From Pseudomonadota bacterium (lineage in GTDB: Bacteria; Pseudomonadota; Gammaproteobacteria; Burkholderiales; Methylophilaceae), in NCBI GenBank assembly GCA_029563075.1, contig JAKQTN010000052.1, positions 62,001 to 126,000 on the forward strand: a stretch of 64,000 nt of DNA. The letters run 5' to 3'. The notes beneath the pieces are model-generated. The model saw nothing but the letters and a program-made list of their open reading frames with translations. It had not been told where the DNA came from and searched no databases. This document shows, in pieces, positions 10,220 to 18,760 of the stretch (positions are counted from its first letter, which is position 1; the number at the start of each line of letters is the position of its first letter). The position numbers and the translations under genes were made by a program.

Positions 10220-10557
10220 GAAGCCACGATCACAAATGAATCCGCGCTTACAAACCACGGCAATTCAACCGCTCCTACACAAACCTCAATGTTGCGCCAT
10301 TACAACACTTGCTTAAAGTATGTGCCATAAAGCCACAAATAGCTTGCCCTTAAAAGCGTCCTTTTGGCATACTGTCATCACCTTCTTAGTAAAAAAGTAA
10401 TTTGTTTTATTGGGAGAGTTCGCGAACTTTCTCGTTTTTGTGGTTTGGTTAGTAGTAAATCAGCAATGATTAGTATTAAGTAAAATTATAAAGATGAGGG
10501 TAAATTTAGTAGTAAATAGCAGCAAACTTTTTAGTAACAAAAACTTTGGAGATTTAT
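10220..10557 (+). promoter_or_regulatory. Long leader upstream of the porin gene
   Basis: No gene is visible in these 338 bases. There is a 12-bp perfect palindrome AGTTCGCGAACT at 10417-10428 that extends to a 9-bp hairpin (10412-10433) followed by GTTTTTG. This could be a terminator for the upstream operon or a structured leader. Two direct copies of TTAGTAGTAAAT lie near 10448 and 10506. The porin ribosome-binding site GGAG is at 10549-10552. Confidence 0.6.
10412..10439 (+). terminator. Hairpin with short T tract (possible terminator)
   Basis: GGGAGAGTT / AACTTTCTC stem with a CGCG loop centred on AGTTCGCGAACT, followed by GTTTTTG. It is about 195 bases after dgt and 120 bases before the porin start, so either termination of dgt or a leader hairpin of the porin mRNA is possible. 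Confidence 0.45.
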
Positions 10558-11736
10558 ATGAAAACGAAATTAAGTTTAGCAGTAGCAGCGGCTTTAGTAG
10601 CTGCAGCTTCAAGCGCTAACGCTGGCATCATGATTCCAGCAGGCGATTGGACAGTAGACATTGGCGGTAACGTAAATGCTTACTACACACATACTTCTTT
10701 CTCTGGCAACCAAGAGAGCAATGTTAAAGGTGCTTTCTCTAGCGAATCTGCAAACACTGTGCAAACAGGTTTGCTGCCATCAGCTTTCGGTATCGGCGGC
10801 AAAACACGTCAAAACGATTTAGACGTTGCTTTCCAAATCACTTACTTCGTTGGCGGTGATTCAGGTTCAGGCCAAGCTTTCGGCAACAACAGCATCAACA
10901 TTCGTCAAGCATTCTTGAGCTTTGGCGATAAAAGCTGGGGTACTATCAAGGCTGGCCGTGATTTAGGCATTTTCGGTTCTGATGCTATCTTGTCTGACAT
11001 GACATTGCTGGGCGTTGGTTCAGGTGCTGGTGCTGGCGGTACTACCACATTGGGTCGTATCGGTTCAGGTTACCAATATGCTGACTGGGTTGGTCAAATC
11101 AGCTATGCATCACCAAACTGGAATGGTTTCAGCTTTGCCGCTGGTATTGATGAAGGCTTAAACAATGCTGTTGATAGCACTAACAACAACCTTGGCTTCC
11201 AAGCTAAAGCCTCTTACGAGTGGGCTGGCGATTTCGGTGGTAAAGTATGGGTTGGCGGTATCTCTAACAAACACGAAGGCACTGCATTAGTTTCTAGCTA
11301 CACAACACGTGGTTGGGAAGTCGGCGGTAAAGTGGATGTGGCTGGTTTTGGTTTAGTGGGTTACTACTACGACGGCCGTGGCTTGTCAGGCGCTAACTTC
11401 CCTGCGACACCGAATCTTAACCTGAATGGCGGTATCAACTTCCTGGGTTTCGAGAAAACGGATGACAATGGCGGTTACGTGCAAGCTACATACACCATTC
11501 CTGGTGTAGGTACTAAAATTGGCGCTAGCTGGGGCGAAAGCACATCTGAAGCCAAAAACGGTAACCTAGAGTTCACGAACGAAGCTTGGATCGTCGGTGC
11601 TTACCATCCTTTAACTAAGCATTTGAACCTGGTTGCTGAGTACACTAACAACAAGATCGAACAAGAGCTTGCTGTTGGACCTGATGCTAAGCTGAAAGCT
11701 AAAACAGTTTCACTTGGCGCAATCTTGTTCTTCTAG
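10558..11736 (+). CDS. Outer-membrane general porin
   Basis: Beta-barrel porin allowing diffusion of small hydrophilic solutes through the outer membrane. The signal peptide MKTKLSLAVAAALVAA ends in ANA before GIMIPAGDW. The mature protein has alternating aromatic/Gly beta-strand patterns (DVAFQITYFVGGD, SFGDKSWGTIKAGRD, GWEVGGKVDVAGFGLVGYYYD) and ends in a terminal Phe (LGAILFF), the outer-membrane sorting signal. The frame is open from a TTG at 10546, but GGAG precedes ATG 10558, which also begins the signal peptide. Codon choice is strongly biased, as expected for a highly expressed gene. Monocistronic, with its own leader and terminator. Substrate specificity cannot be read from sequence. 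Confidence 0.92.
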   Translation: MKTKLSLAVAAALVAAASSANAGIMIPAGDWTVDIGGNVNAYYTHTSFSGNQESNVKGAFSSESANTVQTGLLPSAFGIGGKTRQNDLDVAFQITYFVGGDSGSGQAFGNNSINIRQAFLSFGDKSWGTIKAGRDLGIFGSDAILSDMTLLGVGSGAGAGGTTTLGRIGSGYQYADWVGQISYASPNWNGFSFAAGIDEGLNNAVDSTNNNLGFQAKASYEWAGDFGGKVWVGGISNKHEGTALVSSYTTRGWEVGGKVDVAGFGLVGYYYDGRGLSGANFPATPNLNLNGGINFLGFEKTDDNGGYVQATYTIPGVGTKIGASWGESTSEAKNGNLEFTNEAWIVGAYHPLTKHLNLVAEYTNNKIEQELAVGPDAKLKAKTVSLGAILFF

Positions 11737-11777
11737 TCTGATGCAGGGGTTACCCTGTTTTAGTTAGAAGCAAAACT

Positions 11778-11808
11778 AAAAACGGCAACTTCGGTTGCCG
11801 TTTTTTAT
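11778..11808 (+). terminator. Intrinsic terminator of the porin gene
   Basis: 12-bp stem (AAAAACGGCAAC / GTTGCCGTTTTT) closed by a TTCG tetraloop and followed by T residues, starting 41 bases after the porin stop codon. Confidence 0.95.
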
Positions 11809-11866
11809 TGCGCACCACATCGTATAAATCACATCGTATAATAGTAAAAACCCCATATTGAATATC

Positions 11867-13093
11867 ATGATGAAAAAACCCGGTCGAAACGATCCCTGCC
11901 CGTGTGGTAGCGGCAAGAAATATAAGCAGTGCTGTCAACAGGCTGAAACCGCCAGTGCTTCTAATGTGCCCTCCTTGGAGTTACAAATTCGCCAGGCCAT
12001 GCAAAATGCATGGGCGCATAGAAATCGGGGGAATTTGGCGCAGGCAGAATCTATCTGCCACCAGATTATTCAGCTGGCTCCAAAAAATGCAGATGCTTTG
12101 AATCTGCTGGGTGCCTTGATGATGCAGGATGGCAGGATTGATCTTGCTGCTACCTATTTTAACCAAGCGATTCGCAACAACCCTAAAAACCCGGAGTTTT
12201 ATAGTAATTTCGGGCTGGCCTTGCATGAGCAGGGGCAGCTAGATGCGGCTGAAGTGCATTACCGTAAAGCGATCGCTATCGATCCAGGTTATGCCGATGC
12301 TTATTATAATCTACATGCGTTGTTGCTCAATAGCAAAGATATGGCGCCGGCTATCAAGTGCATGACTAAAGTGGTTGAATTAAGCCCGCTGGATACCGAT
12401 GCCAGATTTATTTTAGGGGTATTGCTGGACTATGCCGGTGAAGTTGCTGCGGCTGAAAACCATTTTGATATTGTGTCCAAGAGTTCAAATTTATTTCGAG
12501 CCAGACTCGATGCCTGGCGCTATATTAAATCAGCCAGTAAAACTCTTCCCCGTATCACGGGCAGTGGCAACGAAACGTTCAAATTCGCACTGTCTGTTGC
12601 AAACCCTGATGGCTTGGTGCTGGAGTTTGGTGTGCGATTCGGCACATCGATCCGCCAGATTGCAGCCATGGTTAATCAGCCTGTACACGGCTTTGATAGC
12701 TTTGAGGGCTTGCCGGAGGTATGGCATCACGAACCCAAGGGTAGTTACACCACAAAGGGCGTAATCCCTGCTGTGCCGGAGAATGTGAGCCTGCATGTAG
12801 GCTGGTTTGAGGATACACTACCAAAATTCTTGAAACAAAACTTTGAGCCAGTCCGGTTTATCAATATCGATTGCGATATTTACAGTTCAACCGTCACGAT
12901 TCTTGAGCAGCTTGCACCGCGTATGGTGGTCGGTTCCGTTATTGTGTTTGATGAGTACATAGGTAATGAGCGTTGGCGTGAAGATGAATTTAAGGCGCTT
13001 CAGGAGGCCGTTGCCAAGTATGGCTGGATCTATGAGTATATTTGCTTTAGTGTATTCACCAAGCAGGTGGGCATAAGAATCACTAAGGTGTGA
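11867..13093 (+). CDS. SEC-C / TPR / TylF-like methyltransferase fusion
   Basis: Three parts are visible in this 408-aa protein. Residues about 1-27 form a SEC-C zinc motif (GRNDPCPCGSGKKYKQCC), the element found at the SecA C-terminus. Residues about 45-200 are tetratricopeptide repeats with typical LNLLGALMMQDG and YSNFGLALHEQGQLDAAEVHY helices. From about residue 235 the protein resembles the TylF/macrocin O-methyltransferase class of SAM-dependent enzymes (VLEFGVRFGTSIRQIA as SAM loop, GFDSFEGLPE, INIDCDIYSST, IVFDEY). It probably methylates a sugar or protein-bound target, but the substrate is unknown. Start is ATG 11867 or 11870; TTG 11858 is less likely. It stands alone between the porin terminator and a GNAT gene. 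Confidence 0.8.
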   Translation: MMKKPGRNDPCPCGSGKKYKQCCQQAETASASNVPSLELQIRQAMQNAWAHRNRGNLAQAESICHQIIQLAPKNADALNLLGALMMQDGRIDLAATYFNQAIRNNPKNPEFYSNFGLALHEQGQLDAAEVHYRKAIAIDPGYADAYYNLHALLLNSKDMAPAIKCMTKVVELSPLDTDARFILGVLLDYAGEVAAAENHFDIVSKSSNLFRARLDAWRYIKSASKTLPRITGSGNETFKFALSVANPDGLVLEFGVRFGTSIRQIAAMVNQPVHGFDSFEGLPEVWHHEPKGSYTTKGVIPAVPENVSLHVGWFEDTLPKFLKQNFEPVRFINIDCDIYSSTVTILEQLAPRMVVGSVIVFDEYIGNERWREDEFKALQEAVAKYGWIYEYICFSVFTKQVGIRITKV

Positions 13094-13146
13094 TTTCAAG
13101 TGGCTAGATACCTTGTTTATATGTAGAGTGTTAAGCGTATTTGCCT

Positions 13147-13596
13147 ATGGTTATAGTCAACGAAAAACAATATTTATCTGAATTCATTCAGCTAAATGAA
13201 GCTTGGATAACGCACTATTTTAAGCTGGAGGATGCAGACATTGCCTTAGCAAATAATCCTGCCAGAATTATCGAAGACGGGGGCTATATTTTTTCTTTCG
13301 TTGAAAACGGTCACGTTGTCGGAGTTTGTGCTTTATTTAAGGATGATGACGCTGTTTTTCAGTTGGCGCGTATGGCGGTGAAGAAGGAGTGTCAGGGTAA
13401 AGGCTATGGTGAAGCATTATTAAGCGCGGCCATTGCCAAGTTGAGAGAAATTAAGGCCAGCAGAGTTTATTTGCTGTCTAATACGCTATTAATACCTGCG
13501 ATTAATTTATATAAGAAATATGGATTTACAGTATTTAGTAGGGGGCAGCATCCGGTATATGCCAGGTGCGATATCGTGATGGAGAAATTTCTCTAG
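13147..13596 (+). CDS. GNAT family N-acetyltransferase
   Basis: Acetyl-CoA-dependent acyltransferase of the Gcn5 superfamily. The fold is supported by GHVVGVCALF (beta-4), the acetyl-CoA binding loop in RMAVKKECQGKGYGEALLSAAI (Q/RxxGxG/A pattern), and a C-terminal NLYKKYGFTVFSR motif typical of the family. Substrate unknown. A TTG at 13141 opens the frame, but ATG 13147 is preferred. The ntrC gene is convergent, with its end 51 bases downstream. 149 aa is normal. Confidence 0.88.
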   Translation: MVIVNEKQYLSEFIQLNEAWITHYFKLEDADIALANNPARIIEDGGYIFSFVENGHVVGVCALFKDDDAVFQLARMAVKKECQGKGYGEALLSAAIAKLREIKASRVYLLSNTLLIPAINLYKKYGFTVFSRGQHPVYARCDIVMEKFL

Positions 13597-13647
13597 GCAT
13601 TGCGGCTCATTTTATCGGGTACTAAAGCATGGTTCTCTGGCATGAGT

Positions 13648-15036
13648 TTATTCATCTATGCCCAACTCCTGAATCTTACGCGTCAGCGTATTGCGCCCCA
13701 TGCCGAGCTGGTTGGCGGCTTCGATACGGCGGCCGTCAGTATGCTGCAAGGCCTTCACAATCATCACGCGCTCAAAGTCTTTGGCACGCGCTTCCAGCAC
13801 GTTTTGCTCACCGCGGTTTAGCGCATCCGCCACATCAGCGGCCAGCGCCTCCTGCCAGGAGTTGGTAGAGGTTGATTTGGCTGTGTCTTCTTTCAGTTCG
13901 AGCGGCAGATCGGCCACATCCACGTTCTGCCCCGGCGCCATCACCGTGAGCCAATGGCATACGTTTTCCAGCTGGCGCACATTGCCGCTCCAGTTGACAG
14001 CGGTTAAATAGCGCAAAGCCGCTGCCGAGAGCTGTTTTGACTCTACGCCTAATTGCAACGCGCTTTGCGCGAGAAAATGCTTGGTGAGCAAAGGAATATC
14101 CTCGCGGCGCTCACGCAGCGGCGGCAAGCGCAGCCTGATCACGTTTAACCTGTGAAACAGATCCTCACGGAACAGCCCCAGTTTTACACGTTCTTCCAGA
14201 TCCTGGTGGGTAGCGGCAATGACGCGCACGTTCACTTTAAGCGGTTGATGGCCGCCGACACGGTAAAACTGGCCATCGCTCAATACCCGCAATAAGCGGG
14301 TTTGCAGGTCGGCGGGCATGTCGCCGATTTCATCCAGGAAAAGCGTGCCGTTATCGGCCTGCTCGAAACGGCCACGCCGTGCTGCGGCCGCACCGGTAAA
14401 TGCACCGCGTTCGTGGCCAAATAATTCTGACTCGAGTAAGTCTTTAGGGATGGCCGCTGTATTGATGGCAATAAAAGGCTTGTCTGCGCGCGGGCTGTGT
14501 TTATGCAGCGCGCTGGCGACCAGCTCCTTGCCGCTGCCTGATTCGCCGTTAATCAGTACGGTGGCGTGCGAACGGCTCAGGCGGCCAATGGCGCGAAAAA
14601 CTTCCTGCATGGCAGGTGCCTGGCCGATAATTTCCGGTGATTCTTCCAAAGTCACGTTTTCTACCGCCTGGCGCATGCTTTCTTCTACCGCGCGTTTAAT
14701 CACGTCTATGGCCTGGTCAACATCGAAAGGCTTAGCCAGGTATTCAAAAGCGCCACCCTGAAAAGCGGCCACTGCGCTTTCCAGGTCGGAATAGGCGGTC
14801 ATGATAATGACGGGAATGTCGGGATATCTTTGTTTGACTTCGGCCAGGAAATCAAGCCCTGAGCCATTCGGCATGCGGATGTCGCTGACCACCACTTGCG
14901 GCTGCTCACGGTTTAGGGCGTTTAGCGCCTCTGCCACCGAGGAAAAGGTCTTGAATTCCATGTCGGTGCGCGCCAGTGCTTTCTCGAACACCCAGCGAAT
15001 TGATTTGTCGTCGTCTAAAATCCAGATTGGTTTCAT
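13648..15036 (-). CDS. ntrC: Nitrogen regulation response regulator NtrC (NR-I)
   Basis: Sigma-54 activator of nitrogen-limitation genes. Receiver domain residues 1-120 with phospho-acceptor Asp52 in VVVSDIRMPNGSG. The AAA+ domain has Walker A GESGSGKE, the sigma-54 contact loop GAFTGA, Walker B-type FLDEIGDMP and an arginine finger region. The C-terminal Fis-type helix-turn-helix is RRIEAANQLGMGRNTLTRKI. All activation motifs are intact, so it should be functional. It follows ntrB with a 131-base spacer that contains a repeat element. It is expected to act on the two NtrC-type sites upstream of glnA in this window. Confidence 0.97.
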   Translation of the reverse strand: MKPIWILDDDKSIRWVFEKALARTDMEFKTFSSVAEALNALNREQPQVVVSDIRMPNGSGLDFLAEVKQRYPDIPVIIMTAYSDLESAVAAFQGGAFEYLAKPFDVDQAIDVIKRAVEESMRQAVENVTLEESPEIIGQAPAMQEVFRAIGRLSRSHATVLINGESGSGKELVASALHKHSPRADKPFIAINTAAIPKDLLESELFGHERGAFTGAAAARRGRFEQADNGTLFLDEIGDMPADLQTRLLRVLSDGQFYRVGGHQPLKVNVRVIAATHQDLEERVKLGLFREDLFHRLNVIRLRLPPLRERREDIPLLTKHFLAQSALQLGVESKQLSAAALRYLTAVNWSGNVRQLENVCHWLTVMAPGQNVDVADLPLELKEDTAKSTSTNSWQEALAADVADALNRGEQNVLEARAKDFERVMIVKALQHTDGRRIEAANQLGMGRNTLTRKIQELGIDE

Positions 15037-15099
15037 ATGTTTCTCGTTAATATATCTAATTTCATGTTATTGCAGACATAATCCGCAATTATGTATCGC

Positions 15100-15157
15100 T
15101 GTTATTCCGTGCTTGATTCGAAATCTGTAGAGATGCAGAATCAAGTTCAGCATGACA
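15100..15157. repeat. Dispersed palindromic repeat, copy 1
   Basis: Imperfect inverted repeat in the ntrB-ntrC spacer: left arm 15100-15126, right arm 15131-15157. The right arm, read on the minus strand, begins TGTCATGCTGAACTTGATTC and is nearly identical to the left arm of the element at 59720, so it is a dispersed REP-like element. Confidence 0.75.
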
Positions 15158-15167
15158 GTTGAGATTG

Positions 15168-16262
15168 TCACTGCGCAATATGGGCATGCTTAATCGCAGT
15201 GGTTTCAACCGGCAGCAATATGGTAAAACACGTGTTGCCGGGCTGGCTTTCGCAATCGATCATGCCATGGTGCTGCGTAATAAAAGTTTGCGCCAAAGCA
15301 AGTCCAAGGCCAGATCCACCTTCGCGCCCTGATACCAGCGGGTAAAAAATCCTGTCGCGAATATCTGCCGGGATGCCCGGCCCGTTGTCGATAATCTGCA
15401 GCTTGATGGCGACACGGTAGCGCTTTTTTGAAAGCGTTACCTGACGCTCCGCCCGCGTGCGCAGCGTGACCTGGGCATTTGGCGTGCCGCTTGCCTGCAT
15501 GGCTTGTACGGCATTGCGTGCGATATTCAGTACGGTTTGAATGAGCTTTTCACGGTCGCCGATCAAATCTGGCAGGCTGGTGTCATAATCGCGGCGGACG
15601 ATGATGTTGTTAGGCGATTCGGCCAATAACAGGCTACGTACGCGCTCCAGCACCTCATGGATATTGGTAGGCTCATACTTTGGTACACGGTGCGGCACCA
15701 GCAGCCGGTCCATGAGGCTCTGCAGTCTGTCCGCCTCTTTGATGATCACTTGCGTATATTCGCGTAAATTGGGTTGCGGCAGCTCGTGCTCCAGTAATTG
15801 CGCCGCGCCACGCAGACCGCCCAACGGGTTGCGGATCTCGTGTGCCAGATTACGCAGCAGCTCGGAGTTGGCTTGCTGCTGAATCAGCATGCGTTCTTCG
15901 CGCGCAATGCGAAGCTGCTGATCCATCTGCTGGAACTCAAGCAGCAAAGCAGCCTTGCCAATATCGACAGGCGTAACGGTACAAGTGACCGCAAACGATT
16001 GCTGGCGCACGGTGCTGAGTGCAAATTCGTGTTCGCGATACGGGCTGTTATTTTTAACTGCATTATCAATGGCGATTTGCAGAATCTCGCAATTCAGGAA
16101 CACTTCGGAAATATGGCTGCCATGAATCTGCGTGGCGCTTAGCGCAAATAAAATCTCCGTGCTGGGGTTGGCATAGACAACGCGATGCGACTGGTCGAGC
16201 AGCATCACTGCAGTGGCGAGGTGCTCTAAACCGGCAAAACCAGAAGGGATATTTTGTAACAT
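15168..16262 (-). CDS. ntrB: Nitrogen regulation sensor histidine kinase NtrB (NR-II)
   Basis: Cytoplasmic kinase/phosphatase for NtrC, controlled by PII. It has an N-terminal PAS domain (LDQSHRVVYANPSTEILF), a dimerisation/phosphoacceptor segment with His141 in NLAHEIRNPLGGLRGA, and an HATPase_c domain with N-box NIARNAVQAM, GPGIP and GGSGLGLALAQTFI. No transmembrane helix, as expected for NtrB. 364 aa is typical. It precedes ntrC on the same strand and lies downstream of glnA and a DUF4124 gene. Confidence 0.96.
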   Translation of the reverse strand: MLQNIPSGFAGLEHLATAVMLLDQSHRVVYANPSTEILFALSATQIHGSHISEVFLNCEILQIAIDNAVKNNSPYREHEFALSTVRQQSFAVTCTVTPVDIGKAALLLEFQQMDQQLRIAREERMLIQQQANSELLRNLAHEIRNPLGGLRGAAQLLEHELPQPNLREYTQVIIKEADRLQSLMDRLLVPHRVPKYEPTNIHEVLERVRSLLLAESPNNIIVRRDYDTSLPDLIGDREKLIQTVLNIARNAVQAMQASGTPNAQVTLRTRAERQVTLSKKRYRVAIKLQIIDNGPGIPADIRDRIFYPLVSGREGGSGLGLALAQTFITQHHGMIDCESQPGNTCFTILLPVETTAIKHAHIAQ

Positions 16263-16394
16263 AGCTTAAGCTTAAGATCGCATAGAGATTGTATAGCAAT
16301 TGATTCGTTGCTTGTGTTTGTACTTAAAGCTTAAGCAAAAGATAAGCCAGCTTTTAAGACTGGCCATGTGGGATTTAATCTGTGTTTCCCTAGA

Positions 16395-16916
16395 TTAATT
16401 GAGGGCGTTGATTTCTTTGGTAAGTAAATCAATATTGCGCTGGTGAGCGTCCACTTCGTCTTGTAATGCTTTCATTTTCTCTTCGAATTTAGCAACATTG
16501 CGGAAGGTTTTTGAGGTGCCGTCGGCATTTTTCTGTTGATAAACTTCTGGCTTTTGCGCGCCCTCGTCATAAGCTTTTTTAGCCTCTTCAAGCGCTTTTT
16601 TCTCGCTCTCTAATTCTGCCTGCAAGATCTCTTTGCGCTTGCCGTCACGCTGATTCTGCGTGCCTGCATCTACCTTGGGAAAGCTTGCCGGGCTTGGCGT
16701 TTTCGCCTGTGGAGCGCGTTTTTTCTCGCCGCTGGAGTCTGTGCCGAAGCTGGTATCAGCCGGCTCCAGATCAAGTTTTTTTGCGCCTTTGATCTTGACG
16801 TTAGAATACGTGACGCGTCCCTCAGCATCCACATGTTTATAGATTTCCGCATGCGCCAAAAATGGCTGCATCAGGAGGGGTAATAAAATGCTCAAAAAAG
16901 TAATTTGTTTAGTCAT
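16395..16916 (-). CDS. DUF4124 domain protein with coiled coil
   Basis: Putative periplasmic protein of unknown function. A signal peptide ends at LAHA before EIYKHVDAEGRVTYSN, the characteristic DUF4124 N-terminal motif. Residues about 95-170 are highly charged and helical, with heptad-like KEILQAELESEKKALEEAKK and a final coiled coil. The pattern is common in betaproteobacteria next to ntrB. It sits between glnA and ntrB on the same strand, with its own 155-base upstream gap, so it may be transcribed separately. No enzymatic motif is visible. Confidence 0.85.
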   Translation of the reverse strand: MTKQITFLSILLPLLMQPFLAHAEIYKHVDAEGRVTYSNVKIKGAKKLDLEPADTSFGTDSSGEKKRAPQAKTPSPASFPKVDAGTQNQRDGKRKEILQAELESEKKALEEAKKAYDEGAQKPEVYQQKNADGTSKTFRNVAKFEEKMKALQDEVDAHQRNIDLLTKEINALN

Positions 16917-17020
16917 ACCAATAGTTTAGATGAGAGTCTTATAGTTAGCAACGAAGTATTGGCTATTGTCGTTGACTGTGACAGTGTGAAATAAAATAAG
17001 TGCAATTCTTGCAACAGCTA

Positions 17021-17054
17021 AAAAATAAAAAAGGGCAGCCTAAGCCGCCCTTTT
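17021..17054 (-). terminator. Intrinsic terminator of glnA
   Basis: On the minus strand a GC-rich stem (AAAAGGGCGGC / GCTGCCCTTTT, one mismatch, short AT loop) is followed by a T-rich run. It starts 18 bases after the glnA stop. Confidence 0.93.
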
Positions 17055-17071
17055 GTGGTGCATAACTTTGC

Positions 17072-18481
17072 TTAGCAGGAGTAATACATGCCAAATTCAA
17101 CAGGATGCGGTGTAATGCGCATTTTGTTGACTTCTTCCATTTTCAGGTCGATGTAAGCATCGATCCAGTCATCGGTAAATACACCGCCGCGTGTGAGGAA
17201 CTCGCGGTCATTGTTCAAAGCCTCAAGCGCCTGTTCTAATGAAGAACATACGGTTGGGATTTGTGCGTCTTCTTCCGGTGGCAGATGGTACAAGTCTTTT
17301 GTCGCTGGCTCGCCTGGATGAATCTTGTTTTGTACGCCGTCCAAACCGGCCATCAATAATGCAGAGAAAGCCAGATATGGGTTGGCGATCGGGTCTGGGA
17401 AACGCGCTTCGATACGACGTGCCTTGTCGCCGTGTACGAATGGAACGCGGATGGAGGCAGAACGGTTTTTAGCTGAGTAAGCTAATTTAACTGGAGCTTC
17501 AAAGTGCGGTACCAGGCGTTTGTATGAGTTAGTGCCTGGGTTGGTGATCGCGTTCAATGCGCGGGCATGTTTGATGATGCCGCCGATGTAGTACAGCGCG
17601 AATTCGCTTAAACCCGCATACCCATTGCCTGCGAACAGGTTTTTACCGTCTTTCCACACGGATTGGTGCACGTGCATGCCGCTGCCGTTATCGCCTGCAA
17701 ATGGTTTAGGCATAAATGTGGCTGTTTTGCCGTAGGCGTGTGCTGTGTTCAGGATGACGTATTTTTGAATTTGCAGCCAGTCTGCACGTTGTGTCAGTGT
17801 GCTGAATTTAGTACCGATTTCACACTGGCCAGCCGTTGCCACTTCGTGGTGATGCACTTCTACCGGCACGCCCATGGCTTCCAGCGTCATGCACATGGCA
17901 GAGCGGATGTCTTGCAATGAATCGACGGGAGGCACCGGGAAATAGCCGCCTTTGATGCCTGGACGGTGACCAGTATTGCCGCCTTCAAATTTTTCTCCTG
18001 TTGACCAGGCCGCTTCTTCCGAGTTGATCTGCACGCTGCAGCCGCCCATGCCGACATTCCATTGAATGCTGTCGAAAATAAAGAATTCCGGTTCAGGACC
18101 GAAGTAAGCGGTGTCGCCCAAACCGGTTGATTTCAGGTAAGCCTCTGCGCGTTTTGCCAGGCTGCGAGGGTCGCGTTCGTACCCTTTGCCGTCGGTCGGG
18201 TCTACTACGTCGCAAGTCAAGATAAGGGTTGGCTCATCCATGAATGGGTCGATGTTGGCGGTAGATGGGTCCGGCATCAACTGCATGTCTGATGCTTGAA
18301 TGCCTTTCCAGCCGGCGATTGAAGAGCCGTCAAATGCGTGGCCTTCGGTAAATTTATCTTCATTGAAGTGTGATACAGGCACGGTCACGTGCTGCTCTTT
18401 ACCGCGTGTATCGGTGAAACGAAAATCAACGAACTTGATGTCGTTATCAATCACCAGTTTCATTACATTTGCAACAGACAT
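17072..18481 (-). CDS. glnA: Type I glutamine synthetase
   Basis: ATP-dependent condensation of glutamate and ammonia, the central step of ammonia assimilation. The protein has [12 protein letters not shown] near the N-terminus, the metal and glutamate site motif [25 protein letters not shown], the ATP-binding [16 protein letters not shown], and [10 protein letters not shown]. The conserved tyrosine of the adenylylation loop is present in [10 protein letters not shown], so GlnE control is likely. 469 aa, dodecameric GSI-beta class. AGGAG sits seven bases before the ATG. Upstream lie a sigma-54 promoter and two NtrC-like sites, which fits nitrogen-regulated transcription. Confidence 0.98.
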   Translation of the reverse strand: MSVANVMKLVIDNDIKFVDFRFTDTRGKEQHVTVPVSHFNEDKFTEGHAFDGSSIAGWKGIQASDMQLMPDPSTANIDPFMDEPTLILTCDVVDPTDGKGYERDPRSLAKRAEAYLKSTGLGDTAYFGPEPEFFIFDSIQWNVGMGGCSVQINSEEAAWSTGEKFEGGNTGHRPGIKGGYFPVPPVDSLQDIRSAMCMTLEAMGVPVEVHHHEVATAGQCEIGTKFSTLTQRADWLQIQKYVILNTAHAYGKTATFMPKPFAGDNGSGMHVHQSVWKDGKNLFAGNGYAGLSEFALYYIGGIIKHARALNAITNPGTNSYKRLVPHFEAPVKLAYSAKNRSASIRVPFVHGDKARRIEARFPDPIANPYLAFSALLMAGLDGVQNKIHPGEPATKDLYHLPPEEDAQIPTVCSSLEQALEALNNDREFLTRGGVFTDDWIDAYIDLKMEEVNKMRITPHPVEFGMYYSC

Positions 18482-18548
18482 TAATATCTCCTAGTCTAGA
18501 TTTTGGACAAAAACAATTTAATTGAATAAATTATCAACACGTAATATT

Positions 18549-18564
18549 AGCAGGAACCATGCCA
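18549..18564 (-). promoter_or_regulatory. Sigma-54 promoter of glnA
   Basis: On the minus strand TGGCATGGTTCCTGCT matches the -24/-12 consensus, with GG and GC separated by exactly 10 bases. The predicted transcription start is about 18538, leaving a leader of some 57 bases. Confidence 0.88.
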
Positions 18565-18625
18565 GCGAAAAATAGCAAAAATCGTTTTTTAGTCATTCAC
18601 TTAGCAAAAGAATGAAAATTGTGAA

Positions 18626-18640
18626 GCACAAAAATAGTGC
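18626..18640 (-). promoter_or_regulatory. NtrC-type binding site, proximal
   Basis: GCAC-N7-GTGC palindrome (wider form AGCACAAAAATAGTGCT, 18625-18641), centred about 95 bases upstream of the predicted glnA start. Confidence 0.85.
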
Positions 18641-18654
18641 TAATTGCTAAAAAC

Positions 18655-18671
18655 TGCACCAAGATAGTGCA
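18655..18671 (-). promoter_or_regulatory. NtrC-type binding site, distal
   Basis: TGCACCAAGATAGTGCA, a near-perfect NtrC operator centred 30 bases (three helical turns) from the proximal site. Paired upstream sites in phase match the classical enhancer layout of glnA. Confidence 0.88.
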
Positions 18672-18760
18672 TATTAAATTTATGCATTAATATGCTAATT
18701 GTTTCGAGTTATACTTCATGCAATGAAATAATCTGCACAGCCAATTAAAAAGGATTCCAT

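Noticed and set aside
11817-11842. ACATCGTATAA direct repeat with TATAAT as promoter of the SEC-C gene
   Set aside because: The -10-like TATAAT at 11837 has no suitable -35 element 16-18 bases upstream, so it is left as a possible but unproven promoter.
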